From: Tubulanus polymorphus
Lineage: Eukaryota > Nemertea > Palaeonemertea > Tubulaniformes > Tubulanidae
DNA: 64,000 nt
Assembly: GCF_964204645.1 (NCBI RefSeq)
Contig: NW_027437436.1
Coordinates: 62,001 to 126,000 of the forward strand
Direction of reading: 5' to 3'
Positions within the stretch are counted from its first letter, which is position 1. Every line of letters starts with the position of its first letter. The notes below the pieces were generated by a model. That model was not told the origin of the DNA. It ran no database searches and worked only from the letters and a program-made list of their open reading frames with translations. Shown one piece after another: positions 17,815 through 27,322 of the stretch. The translations under genes were made by a program, and so were the position numbers.

Positions 17815-18185
17815 TTAGCAAACCAATTAACCACTCACTCCTCTTCCCTCCTTATACTCTTACCAGACAAAGCCCTTACCACTCACCACTGACTTTTCAC
17901 TACTCTTACCACTCACTGCCCTTACCTTTCCCTACTCTCATCAATCACTACTCTAAGCACTCACCCCTCTTACCACTCACTCCTTTTACCTCTCACCACT
18001 CTTACCTGTCACTACTCTTACCAAACACTGCTCTTACTCTTACCTCCAACTCCTCTTACATCTTACTACGCTTACCTCTCACTACTCTTACCTCTCAATC
18101 CTCTTCCACTCACTACTCCTCTTACCTCTAACTCATTTACCTCTCACCACTTTTACCTCTCACCACTCACTACTCTTACCTTGTT
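17815..18185. repeat. CT-rich minisatellite (CTCTTACC/ACTCACC units)
   Basis: About 370 bp of variable 9-20 bp units built from CTCTTACC, TCTCACTA and ACTCACT. Strongly strand-asymmetric in C and T versus A and G, so it could form triplex or unusual single-strand structures. Confidence 0.8.
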
Positions 18186-19000
18186 TATCCATATCTCTCG
18201 ATAACTCCCAATCAACATCAGTTCCGAAAACATCAATAATTATTTCAACCATTTCTATGAGAGAAAAATTGATGATAAATTCTCGTTTGAAATGAATTCG
18301 TCGATGTTACAAACAGTCATCGGATTTCAAAATGAATTTTCTGATTTTATATTGTTTGATCATTATTCTATGTCTCAGATGTTTTAACAGATCAACACAA
18401 ACATTAGCTACATATATTCATAATAAATAAACCTAAACAAAATACATAATTGATCCGAAATACAAAATGGCCATCAGTCAGCCATCTTGATTCTGATTGC
18501 GTCACTGTTTGAACTGCATATATATCTAGCATAAATATAAAGGTTATGGTTAAGTAGGAATTTATTCTATGAATACAGACATCAGCCCTATGTGTTCTGC
18601 TGGCTAATAAAAGCGAAAAGTATCATGATCTTGGAATGAATGTCCCAACTACATTAAAATGTGGAAAATGCTGCATTTGTGCTGATGAAGCAATTTCTGT
18701 CAGGCCTATACTTTAGAAGGTGGGATCGGGGGCTCAGAAAATTGTAGGAAAATGAAGTTAAACTCTCTTCCCGAATAAGCTGGAAGTTGTGAAATTACTT
18801 CTCGATTTGCATCTTAATTTCAAACATTTTCAAAGACCCGACATAAGCATTGGACACTTTTACAAGAAAAGGGTTCCACTTCCATGAAAATCAAATCTCC
18901 CCAAAGACAAAGGCTGGTTACGGGCCTGCTGTTGGATATCATTCTGAATTATAAGCAACGGATATTGTTTCATTACATTAGGGGATCAGGTACTGGGTTA
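18186..19000. other. No gene recognised
   Basis: AT-rich host sequence; no open frame with family features and no obvious repeat structure. Confidence 0.4.
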
Positions 19001-19013
19001 ATACTAAAAATAC

Positions 19014-19208
19014 CTGGCTGCAGTTGGTCACGTGTCTTCACCCAATTCTCATGATCTACAAAGAAAACAACACCTAAAATTGTCAAACCGATATCCGAGA
19101 ATATGTGCAGTAAAACATGTAAGAGAATCTTACCTTTTTCACACCAGGTCTCACTTGTCCAACGTAACAATCCAATCACATCTTCAGATTTCTGACCCAA
19201 ACACGTGA
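19014..19208 (-). CDS. Two adjacent predicted exons, Cys/Trp-containing protein
   Basis: Minus strand: exon of 75 bp (19134-19208) after TTAACAG, ending at GTAAG, and exon of 42 bp (19014-19055) between TTTCTTTGTAG and GTATT. Joined phase (1 to 1) is consistent. Encoded pieces include RWTSETWCEK and ENWVKTRDQLQP. Not recognised. Position downstream of the transmembrane exon suggests they may belong to the same receptor or to another gene whose ends are not visible. Confidence 0.3.
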
Positions 19209-19360
19209 CTGTTAATTAGATGCAACATGATGCACATTCACCTGACAAATCAGCCCATTAAAGTAATGGTGCGTTGGAGCCATCGGGAAGAGAAAGGCGC
19301 GGATACTGATGCCATGAGACAATTGAACTTATCATAAGGTAATAAGGTTAAAGCCCACTA

Positions 19361-19535
19361 GTACAAATTAAAAGAATTTTAAAAACGAGAATTTTATTTA
19401 TTCAAAAATCTTATATATGAAATAGACGACGTTTCGATCTCAAACAAGAGATCAACGTCAGGTATCGTGTATTTTAGATTTTAGATTTTTTGAATGAATA
19501 AAATTTTCGATTTTAAAATTCTTTTTATTTTGTAC
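19361..19535. repeat. Foldback repeat with central hairpin
   Basis: Inverted arms of about 50 bp (GTACAAATTAAAAGAATTTT... and its complement ending TTATTTTGTAC) enclose a hairpin at 19427-19460 (GACGTTTCGATCTC...GAGATCAACGTC). A related hairpin and AT-rich tail occur at 62763-62860, marking a dispersed family. Confidence 0.7.
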
Positions 19536-19639
19536 ATAGGTTTTTGCGTGTGGTTATTGTACTATTATCATGAGGTATTCATCACCACGCTATGAATTAG
19601 AAATAATGCAGTATCTTATTTTTACAGTTTATTGATTAT

Positions 19640-19880
19640 CTTTTCTTAAGCCGCGATCACAATAAACAATTTTGACCCGTACACAATTGGCACAGAACTA
19701 CTGACCACGTTGGCACCAATGGACTAAAAATGTTGGACCGGGCCCGATTTTAGCACGGGACAAATAATTAGCCGCGTGCACGTTTTCGTCTCGGAACGGG
19801 TGCCAAATGGGCCTGATGTTAGGACGTTGTTCCGGGCCAAATTTTTAAAACGGGACAGATGAATGCATTTGAATTGCAAC
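19640..19880. repeat. Diverged copy of the GGCCCGGGCC MITE family
   Basis: Contains AAGCCGCGATCACA, GGACCGGGCCCGAT, GGGTGCCAAATGGGCC and CATTTGAATTGCAACTAG, the same order of landmarks as the complete MITE at 39501-39826. One end reaches into the intron beside the transmembrane exon at 20.0 kb. Confidence 0.65.
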
Positions 19881-20008
19881 TAGTTCCGGAAGTGACTCGT
19901 TTCGCTTTGTTTGTGCATTGTTTAGTATCGCTTTCTCATTTGACTCCAGCAAAGCGTCTCGGTTTGATCGCAACCTCAGATTTAATGGTGGTTTCATGTA
20001 AAACTTAC

Positions 20009-20116
20009 GGCAGCCACGACGCCACAGTATAAACAATACCAGAATTAGTATTATCAGAATCAGTAATATCAGTATACCGACTACAACACCAAACACTCTT
20101 CCTCCATTCCATCCAC
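20009..20116 (-). CDS. Transmembrane exon of an Ig-type receptor paralogue
   Basis: A 108 bp exon between acceptor AAATTCCAG and donor GTAAGTTT, phase 1 at both ends. It encodes a short Gly-rich linker (GWNGGRVFG), a very hydrophobic 23-residue membrane helix (VVVGILILLILIILILVLFILW) and a basic stop-transfer segment (RRGCR). The phase 1 acceptor matches the phase 1 end of the Ig exon at 49536. It lies 0.4 kb downstream of a decayed Ig exon on the same strand, so the two probably come from one gene copy. A single-pass type I membrane receptor is inferred. Confidence 0.5.
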
Positions 20117-20269
20117 CTGGAATTTAAATTTAAATCAATCAGCAATTGCATTAAATCATTGATTTAATTAGCTAGTTATAATTCTACTGTTTGTAGCTAA
20201 TGATAAAAGTAACACACATGATGGGAAGATTCGCAAAAGTTTATTAGAATATTTTAGCAATGTAACAAA

Positions 20270-20420
20270 CGAATATTAGGTTTTTCGGCTATTCAACGTC
20301 TCCTTCAACGTCAGCTTTGCAATTGATTTTGGTAACAATATATTATGTACCAATATAAATAGACAAATTGTATGTAACTCGGTATTCAACTCCCCCTGGA
20401 GGCGAGAACAAAAACCTGGG
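20270..20420. repeat. Dispersed copy of the 150 bp satellite family
   Basis: Landmarks GGCTATTCAACG, TTGCAATTGATTTTGGTAAC, GTACCAATATAAAT and CTCCCCCTGGAGGCGAGAAC align with copies at 15 and 16.3 kb. Confidence 0.55.
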
Positions 20421-20519
20421 TGATTTCGCTCGGACCAATTCTTGTTCTGCTAGTTCCGATCAGGTCATCTTCGGTTAAACACGATTCAAGGATGCTTGCA
20501 TAATCCAAACATAAAGACA

Positions 20520-20773
20520 ATCCATTGAAGCGTTTTCAAAATTTTTTATTGAAAATGACGTTCTTTATGTAGTTTGAAATCAGCTTTGAACTTGTACGTC
20601 GTGTCAAAACCATTGTGTCCCATTGTTCAGAACCTCTTGTCTCCTGTTGGTATATTACTGTAGGATCGGGCCTCCCACCTTCTGTTCTAAAATATATTTT
20701 ACAACTTCACCTTGTGTTCTTATTTCAGGTTTTGTGGTGGAATTATCTTGGGTTTGAACGTCATTGGGAAAAT
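20520..20773 (-). pseudogene. Decayed Ig-domain exon, paralogue of the exon at 49536-49856
   Basis: After a good acceptor (TTTGTTTCAG) the first 35 codons read like the Ig exon (PEIRTQGEVVKYILEQ against PDIKTEGEEIDYTC), then a frameshift and stop follow. In another frame the match resumes (RGSEQWD against QGSEQWEP). At DNA level CCATTGTTCAGAACC and CTGTTGGTATAT are shared with the intact exon. Loss of the first Ig cysteine and the frame damage indicate a pseudo-exon. Confidence 0.6.
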
Positions 20774-22047
20774 CTGAAACAAACAAAAAATGTAAATCGT
20801 CATCAATTATTTGTTCAATCATTTTATCTTTTTTCACAAATCTACCCGTCAAACTTTCATTTTTACCCGTTTAAACTAAGGCCAAACCAAAAAACCGTTT
20901 CTCGGGCCCGACCGCCCCGATATTTCGTCATTTTAAATAACTATTTTCGAAAGAGAATTAAATTTCCGACTTCACAATTACTTCACAATTGTGGGTGAAG
21001 TTTTTTTTTAAATGTGACCGACCGACTGCAAAACTCTCCATTCTCGTTAATATTTTTTGTCCAATCAAATCGTGATGTCGGCACTGGAATCGATATCTAA
21101 AAATATTTTTTACATCAGTTGAATTCAATTCAACAATTTGACTCTGGAAATGGTACAGCTGTGCTCAGACAACTTTGCTAGTAAGACAAAATGCCGACCG
21201 CAGAATATAAACCGCAGAATGTATTAAAACTATATTTTTCTGCGATAAAACTGATAAACTGATAAAACTGATAAAAATGGGATAATTGTGCCAGGTAAGA
21301 CAAATTATGGGCCTGCAACACGCCAACAGACGTTTGGAGATGTTTATACGGAGATCGGCAGCGGACACTTAAATGAGTATGAGCTCACGAGGTCAAGTAT
21401 TGTGTCGTCCTCGTCGTCAAAATCAGAACCCTATCACAATCGTCCCAAGAAATGCCGCTGAGCCTTCTCAGGCAATTTGGTGGCGACCACATTAATTATA
21501 TTGTATCTAAAGTGATCATTCCGTATGACACTCTCGGTGTTTTGTTCGCTGGGGCTAAAAAAAAAGCCCCGGGAAAGAGGCAAATAAGACAAGAAAAATT
21601 TGATTAAAAATGTTGAAGTGAAAACCAAGTAACAAGAGTTATTCAATGATTTAGTTGATTTATTAGAAGGAATGGAATTTTCGCCGAGCATATTGACTTC
21701 AGTAGAATCCTGCTTGTTCAGGATAGTCAATGTGCTGTATCTTGTCCCGCACATGTTACTCCTCAAAGAGCGGGGCATTTCTTTCACGTAACATTCCTGA
21801 TGGGTAAGGGTTATGGTTAGCTAATGCCAACTTCTTTTCATTATTGTGGTCTTCTAGCGTATCATCATATGTTTTACTGGAAATTTGGTTATCCAAAACG
21901 TTTGAGGTTTCGTTTTGATAGATTAATTCATATAAAATTCGAATTGTAGGACTCCCACTGTATACAGTTACTTATGGTTAGAGTGTTGCGTTCGACCGCT
22001 ACCTTGAGAATAATGCCTTTGTTTTTTAAAAAGGCACTTATATACTA
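20774..22047. other. No gene recognised
   Basis: Host sequence with AT-rich tracts. Open frames on the minus strand at 21165-21368 and 21434-21787 lack family features. No clear repeat array. Confidence 0.4.
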
Positions 22048-22149
22048 GCATGAATACCCATCTTCAATGGGTTGGAAAATTATGTGTGGCTATGTGCTAT
22101 TTATTAAGCCGCACATAATTTTCCAACCCATCGAACATGGGTATTTTGG
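22048..22149. repeat. Inverted-repeat (MITE-like) hairpin
   Basis: Arms of about 39 bp, including a perfect 19 bp core (TGGGTTGGAAAATTATGTG), separated by 24 bp. Confidence 0.7.
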
Positions 22150-23154
22150 CAAGTTTCAAATACAATGAGACGGATAGCACATAGAGGAATAGACTCTCGT
22201 GTTAACGATAACAATCTTATTTGGATTTAAGGTCATTAGGTTTAAATTCACTCGAATTCAAATCCCCCAAATCCCATTCCAGAAGTTGGCAGTGGATGGT
22301 GTGTACATAATATCCGCGAGTATTTTGTTAACCGTAACTCAAGTGTGTTGTGTAGGGCATTCTTGCCAGGCTTCTGGGAAGAAACATTGCTTAATGTGAT
22401 ATAAGTGAAAAGGCCAATTGGGATTTATTAGGCTGATATTATTATCTTACCATGATAATCTATTCCTCTATGTGCCTGCAAAGTTTCAAGACCAAACAAT
22501 GAATATATTTTCGGTTGTGAAAAACGGCAGTTTACCCTCAAACTGAACAAATCGATTTGGAGCATCTTTGTGGAACTCATACGTTTTATGCAAACCCGCA
22601 TTGCTAGGTAACAATTTCTTTATCTTTTCCTAGACCGAAGCATAATCGTATTTCTTTTTGCAGCTTAACAATTGATTCCATAGAATTTAATAATTCCACT
22701 TACGAATAATAATGTGTTTATTCTAATTTCCATGTGTATTCGGGGCACTTGGCTTCGATCCTCAGGAGAGGGTCGGCGCCAGGCCCCGTTTCAATTGGTC
22801 GGGTCACCTGGTCTTGTCCTCATGTGGGGGCTCAGGCCAGGGCCCCTAAACGTTGGTTATCTTATAGTCGCATATCCACTGACCTAGGCTTGATCCTCAG
22901 GAGGGGGTCGGGGCTAGGAAGTGGAACAAGTAGATACATCCTATTTGGTATGATATTACATGAAATTTACTTTGATAAACATTCGATATTGTAATCAATT
23001 CCAATGAAATATGTTTCCTCACCTGTTAAGGGGGGCCGAAAAACAATCGGCTTGATAAGTTGTCGTGACTCCAGCGAACTTAGACCGCAAACGCAGCTTC
23101 GACATAGGTGCTCAGGTGGCAGCGTAAGGAATAGTCTCGCAAAACTAAGCGGTG
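22150..23154. other. Non-coding host DNA with a GC-rich tandem repeat
   Basis: Between about 22740 and 22925 there are three degenerate units of about 65 bp sharing CTTCGATCCTCAGGAG, GGGTCGG and AGGCCCC. Otherwise nothing recognised. The last six bases (23155-23160, TAGGTC) are the target duplication of the next element. Confidence 0.45.
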
Positions 23155-23160
23155 TAGGTC
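23155..23160 (+). repeat. Target-site duplication, left copy (TAGGTC)
   Basis: Identical to 27317-27322, directly outside the AG...CT ends of the element. A 6 bp duplication is the hallmark of Polinton integration. Confidence 0.93.
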
Positions 23161-23422
23161 AGTATATAGGGTTTAGTTGTTTCATACCAAAGGTCGAACG
23201 GTCGAGCCCATTAAAAAACAAAAAACATAAAAATAATAACAATTTCTACTTGAATTACTCGCAAAACTCATAAAAATGAAAAATAATTCTCGCACACTCG
23301 AATTTATTTTTCATTTTCTACTCGCTAGAAGAAAGTGTGAGTAAAGTGTGAGTGAAATAATTCATAAATCATTGAATATTTATATGCGTTGGATTCATTT
23401 TAATAAAAATTTTGTTATTAAA

Positions 23423-23996
23423 ATGAAGACAGAAGAAGAACCCAACTTTAAAATCGAAATCAATGAAACCAATAAATCATTTTCACAGTTTTACATTAAA
23501 AATTATATTTCAGCAACAAATTTAGTGTCTGCAAGGTATTATAAAATCGATAACATAACTATGATTAATCAAATATCATCAAATGAAACATATTTACTTA
23601 CTGAACTAGTAGATACTTTTGATAATGGCGTTAAAAATCCTAAAATATTCAATACAGTTTTAAATTTTAAAGGAACTTTAGATGAAAACATAATTAATAT
23701 TCTTAAAACTCCTTTCAATGAAAGAAATGATGATATAATACTTTCAAAAGATTACAATGATTTGATTAACTTAAGAATTGAAAAAAGACAATTATATTAT
23801 TTCAATTTTGATAAATAAACAAATTATCTATAATGAAAATTCATCAAATATTGCAGTTCAATGTAATTTAGATGATGAATTTAGAAAATTCAATCCTAAT
23901 GAAAAAGTGCATTGTTATTGCGGAGGTAAATATTTAAAATCACATAAATCAAAGCATTATGAAACAATTAAACATAAAAACTGGCGTAAAGAGTAA
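23423..23996 (+). pseudogene. Frameshifted copy of the zinc-finger protein gene (left arm)
   Basis: Starts at the same ATG as the right-arm copy (after the class E motif) but a 1 bp A insertion near 23815 ends the frame at 23818; the rest is read in another frame to 23996. The final histidine of the CxCGG zinc motif (IKHKN) is kept here, unlike in the right arm. A few amino-acid changes (K/E, N/D, L/F) separate the copies, so the arms have begun to diverge since the last exchange. Confidence 0.8.
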
Positions 23997-24051
23997 CAAT
24001 TCTACATTATAATTATTGAATTGAGTTAAATGATTTAAATATCTAATAGAC

Positions 24052-24447
24052 TGTTAAAATAATAAATATTTTGACAGTTGAAATGATAAATATTTTGACA
24101 GTTGAAATGATAAGACAGTTGAAATGATAAATTGTTTGACAGTTGAAATGATAAGACAGTTGAAATGATAAATATTTTAACAGTTGAAATGATAAATATT
24201 TTAGCAGTTGAAATGATAAATATTTTAACAGTTGAAATGATAAATTGTTTGACAGTTAAAATGATAAATTGTTTGACAGTTGAAATGATAAATTGTTTGA
24301 CAGTTGAAATGATAAATATTTTGACAGTTGAAATGATAAATATTTTGACAGTTGAAATGATAAATTGTTTGACAGTTAAAATGATAAATTGTTTGACAGT
24401 TGAAATGATAAATTGTTTGGCAGTTGAAATGATAAATTGTTTGGCCG
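24052..24447 (+). repeat. 24 bp direct-repeat array, left arm
   Basis: About 17 copies of GACAGTTGAAATGATAAAT followed by ATTTT or TGTTT, some shortened by 8 bp. Because 24 is a multiple of three, 12 full units are open in frame (24165-24467, a 100-residue string of MINxLTVE). A class of iterons (binding sites) seems more likely than a protein. Confidence 0.85.
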
Positions 24448-24567
24448 TAAATTTAATTGTTATTTGATTTAATCATTTAAAAGTTTAATATTTTTAAAAT
24501 GATTATAAAATATTTAATTAAAAACTAGCAAATATTTTATAAACTGTTTAATTTTTCTCTTAAATAA

Positions 24568-24786
24568 ATGGATGGTTTCATTCCAACTGGGAAAAGTGAT
24601 TTGAAACATTATTTAGTAGCAGGCGGATTAATATTGGCTGCGCTTTTCTTTTATTATGAAAATATTTCAAAAGATTTGATGATTGAAAATAATAAATTGA
24701 GTAAAAAATTAAAGAAGTTAAATGGAAACAATCACAGAAATAAAAAGAATAAAAAAGTTAATGATTTAAATGATTTAGAGGATTAA
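24568..24786 (+). CDS. One-pass membrane protein (72 aa), left-arm copy
   Basis: N-terminal MDGFIPTGKSDLKHY, membrane helix LVAGGLILAALFFYY (about residues 18-32), then a Lys/Asn-rich coiled tail (NNKLSKKLKKLNGNN). A class L motif (TTTAATTTTTC, then CTTAAATAAATGG) precedes the ATG and matches those of virion genes in the large Polinton, suggesting late expression and perhaps entry into a helper's virion or membrane. The right-arm copy is identical. Function unknown. Confidence 0.75.
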   Translation: MDGFIPTGKSDLKHYLVAGGLILAALFFYYENISKDLMIENNKLSKKLKKLNGNNHRNKKNKKVNDLNDLED

Positions 24787-24846
24787 AACAGCGTCTTTTA
24801 ATTTCATATATTTTGACTATAAAAATGAGTGAAAATATATTATTTA

Positions 24847-24940
24847 GAATAGAAATTAAAAAGATTTAAATAAAAAAACCATAAGTTACTAGATAAAGTA
24901 ACTTATGGTTTTTTTATTTAAATCTTTTTAATTTCTATTC
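24847..24940. terminator. Perfect 44 bp-arm hairpin at the arm/centre junction
   Basis: Arms 24847-24890 and 24897-24940 are fully complementary around the 6-base loop AGATAA, starting 5 bp after the left arm ends. It could stop transcription, or be a scar of a snap-back replication event. Confidence 0.6.
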
Positions 24941-25243
24941 GCGCTATTGGTTAACAAGAATTGACTAGAATTCAAATAGATTTAACAAGAAATTCAATAA
25001 CTTTAACTGTTAGTATCACTCTTGTATTATTTCATTGTTTCTCTTACTGAATAAGCCAACTAACTAATATCACTCTTGTATTATCCTAGTTAAATGTAAA
25101 GAATTTAAAATATCATACTTGAATGAATTAAAACATAAATTACTTCTGTTACTTCATTTTCAGAAATAAAGCATAATATGTATTCAATACCATTAATATG
25201 TATTTAATACCATCAATATGTATTTGATATGTATTTAATACAT
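24941..25243. other. Unique-centre spacer without a gene
   Basis: AT-rich. Contains two copies of ATATCACTCTTGTATTAT-like sequence (about 25013-25083) and several ATATGTATTTAATACC units (25181-25240). No open frame of note. Confidence 0.5.
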
Positions 25244-25305
25244 GGTATTAGGGTATCTAATAGGGTATCTAATATATTGATGCCTCAACCCCCTTTTTTA
25301 TTAAC
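25244..25305 (-). terminator. 3' signal shared with the large Polinton
   Basis: GGTATTAGGGTATCTAATAG... and CCCCCTTTTTTATT in the same order and orientation relative to the minus-strand gene as at 1599-1757. The minus strand reads AATAAAAAAGGGGG. Confidence 0.5.
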
Positions 25306-25350
25306 TTACTAATATATTTTATATTTTCAGCTAATTTAACAGTCGATTTC

Positions 25351-25653
25351 TTATTTTGATTCATATAATTTTTCATCAAGTTCATGAATATACATGTGAT
25401 TTCTCAAACTCTTTTTATTTTTATATCTTTTATTGCATATTTCACAGCATTTTATATTATTCAATCTATCTGAAATATAATTCATATTTTCTATTAATTC
25501 AGTGTATCTAATTTTACAGCAATCATAGAATTCTAACAACTGTTTTATACTATAAATTGAAAAAGAAAATAAACCTGTAAGCATAATAATTGATTTAATA
25601 TTCTGTTGATTTTTATATATTAGATGTAATAAGTTTAATATATTTTCACTCAT
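25351..25653 (-). CDS. Membrane plus C2H2 zinc-finger protein (about 100 aa) in the unique centre
   Basis: I choose ATG at 25653 (MSENILNLLHL); a non-AUG start four codons upstream is less likely. A hydrophobic segment lies at about 21-38 (IIMLTGLFSFSIYSIKQL) and a C2H2 finger at about 69-89 (CEICNKRYKNKKSLRNHMYIH). The promoter and first six codons lie in the right arm; the mirrored left arm therefore carries a truncated start that runs into a hairpin. Unknown function. A repeat-rich 3' signal follows at 25244-25305. Confidence 0.65.
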   Translation of the reverse strand: MSENILNLLHLIYKNQQNIKSIIMLTGLFSFSIYSIKQLLEFYDCCKIRYTELIENMNYISDRLNNIKCCEICNKRYKNKKSLRNHMYIHELDEKLYESK

Positions 25654-25691
25654 TTTTATAGTCAAAATATATGAAATTAAAAGACGCTGTT

Positions 25692-25910
25692 TTAATCCTC
25701 TAAATCATTTAAATCATTAACTTTTTTATTCTTTTTATTTCTGTGATTGTTTCCATTTAACTTCTTTAATTTTTTACTCAATTTATTATTTTCAATCATC
25801 AAATCTTTTGAAATATTTTCATAATAAAAGAAAAGCGCAGCCAATATTAATCCGCCTGCTACTAAATAATGTTTCAAATCACTTTTCCCAGTTGGAATGA
25901 AACCATCCAT
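25692..25910 (-). CDS. One-pass membrane protein (72 aa), right-arm copy
   Basis: Same 72-residue sequence as 24568-24786 on the opposite strand, including the class L motif. Identical translation in both arms indicates recent copying between arms or purifying selection. The following gene on this strand starts 39 bp downstream of its stop. Confidence 0.75.
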   Translation of the reverse strand: MDGFIPTGKSDLKHYLVAGGLILAALFFYYENISKDLMIENNKLSKKLKKLNGNNHRNKKNKKVNDLNDLED

Positions 25911-26030
25911 TTATTTAAGAGAAAAATTAAACAGTTTATAAAATATTTGCTAGTTTTTAATTAAATATTTTATAATCATTTTAAAAATATTAAACTTTTA
26001 AATGATTAAATCAAATAACAATTAAATTTA

Positions 26031-26426
26031 CGGCCAAACAATTTATCATTTCAACTGCCAAACAATTTATCATTTCAACTGTCAAACAATTTATCATTTT
26101 AACTGTCAAACAATTTATCATTTCAACTGTCAAAATATTTATCATTTCAACTGTCAAAATATTTATCATTTCAACTGTCAAACAATTTATCATTTCAACT
26201 GTCAAACAATTTATCATTTTAACTGTCAAACAATTTATCATTTCAACTGTTAAAATATTTATCATTTCAACTGCTAAAATATTTATCATTTCAACTGTTA
26301 AAATATTTATCATTTCAACTGTCTTATCATTTCAACTGTCAAACAATTTATCATTTCAACTGTCTTATCATTTCAACTGTCAAAATATTTATCATTTCAA
26401 CTGTCAAAATATTTATTATTTTAACA
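26031..26426 (-). repeat. 24 bp direct-repeat array, right arm
   Basis: Mirror copy of the left-arm array; the open 100-codon part is 26011-26313 and translates identically. Confidence 0.85.
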
Positions 26427-26481
26427 GTCTATTAGATATTTAAATCATTTAACTCAATTCAATAATTATAATGTAGAATTG

Positions 26482-27054
26482 TTACTCTTTACGCCAGTTT
26501 TTATTTTTAATTGTTTCATAATGCTTTGATTTATGTGATTTTAAATATTTACCTCCGCAATAACAATGCACTTTTTCATTAGGATTGAATTTTCTAAATT
26601 CATCATCTAAATTACATTGAACTGCAATATTTGATGAATTTTCATTATAGATAATTTGTTTATTATCAAAATTGAAATAATATAATTGTCTTTTTTCAAT
26701 TCTTAAGTTAATCAAATCATTGTAATCTTTTGAAAGTATTATATCATCATTTCTTTCATTGAAAGGAGTTTTAAGAATATTAATTATGTTTTCATCTAAA
26801 GTTCCTTTAAAATTTAAAACTGTATTGAATATTTTAGGATTTTTAACGCCATTATCAAAAGTATCTACTAGTTCAGTAAGGAAATATGTTTCATTTGATG
26901 ATATTTGATCAATCATAGTTATGTTATCGATTTCATAATACCTTGCAGACACTAAATTTGTTGCTGAAATATAATTTTTAATGTAAAACTGTGAAAATGA
27001 TTTATTGGTTTCATTGATTTCGATTTTAAAGTTGGGTTCTTCTTCTGTCTTCAT
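26482..27054 (-). CDS. Zinc-finger protein of the miniature element (190 aa)
   Basis: Unknown protein. I choose the ATG at 27054 (MKTEEEPNF) because a class E motif (TTTTAATAAAAA, then TATTAAAATG) lies directly before it; the frame stays open upstream to 27129. The N-terminal two thirds show alternating strands and helices with no recognised fold. The C-terminus has HCYCGGKYLKSHKSKHYETI, a CxCGG finger of the kind common in large DNA viruses; the expected fourth ligand is Asn here (IKNKN) but His in the left-arm copy. A DNA-binding or regulatory role is inferred from the finger and promoter class. Confidence 0.7.
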   Translation of the reverse strand: MKTEEEPNFKIEINETNKSFSQFYIKNYISATNLVSARYYEIDNITMIDQISSNETYFLTELVDTFDNGVKNPKIFNTVLNFKGTLDENIINILKTPFNERNDDIILSKDYNDLINLRIEKRQLYYFNFDNKQIIYNENSSNIAVQCNLDDEFRKFNPNEKVHCYCGGKYLKSHKSKHYETIKNKNWRKE

Positions 27055-27316
27055 TTTAATAACAAAATTTTTATTAAAATGAATCCAACGCATATAAATA
27101 TTCAATGATTTATGAATTATTTCACTCACACTTTACTCACACTTTCTTCTAGCGAGTAGAAAATGAAAAATAAATTCGAGTGTGCGAGAATTATTTTTCA
27201 TTTTTATGAGTTTTGCGAGTAATTCAAGTAGAAATTGTTATTATTTTTATGTTTTTTGTTTTTTAATGGGCTCGACCGTTCGACCTTTGGTATGAAACAA
27301 CTAAACCCTATATACT

Positions 27317-27322
27317 TAGGTC
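27317..27322 (+). repeat. Target-site duplication, right copy (TAGGTC)
   Basis: Matches 23155-23160 exactly. Confidence 0.93.

Larger units (their letters stand above)
23161..24842. repeat. Left long terminal inverted repeat (1682 bp)
   Basis: Pairs with 25636-27316 on an axis at about 25239. It contains a zinc-finger gene copy, a 24 bp repeat array and the 72-residue membrane protein gene. It has one extra A near 23815 relative to the right arm. Confidence 0.93.
23161..27316. mobile_element. Complete mirror-image Polinton-derived miniature element
   Basis: 4156 bp, begins AGTATATAGGG and ends CCCTATATACT, flanked by a perfect 6 bp duplication. Left arm 23161-24842 and right arm 25636-27316 are inverted copies differing at a handful of positions; the centre (24843-25635) is unique. 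The 44 bp core TTTCATACCAAAGG... (23180-23223 and 27254-27297) is identical to the right end of the large Polinton (14205-14248). It encodes no integrase, polymerase, ATPase or capsid protein and so must have been mobilised in trans. Both promoter classes of the large element occur before its genes. Confidence 0.9.
25636..27316. repeat. Right long terminal inverted repeat (1681 bp)
   Basis: Inverted copy of 23161-24842. This arm keeps the zinc-finger gene in one frame. Confidence 0.93.

Noticed and set aside
17815-18185. Low-complexity protein from the CT-rich region
   Set aside because: No sustained open frame, and units vary in length by amounts not divisible by three.
24165-24467. 100-residue MINxLTVE repeat protein as a real gene
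   Set aside because: The frame is open only because the DNA unit is 24 bp; there is no promoter motif before it, and shortened units upstream break the frame.
23155-27322. CRISPR-like array from the 24 bp repeats
   Set aside because: Units are contiguous without unique spacers, and the host is an animal.
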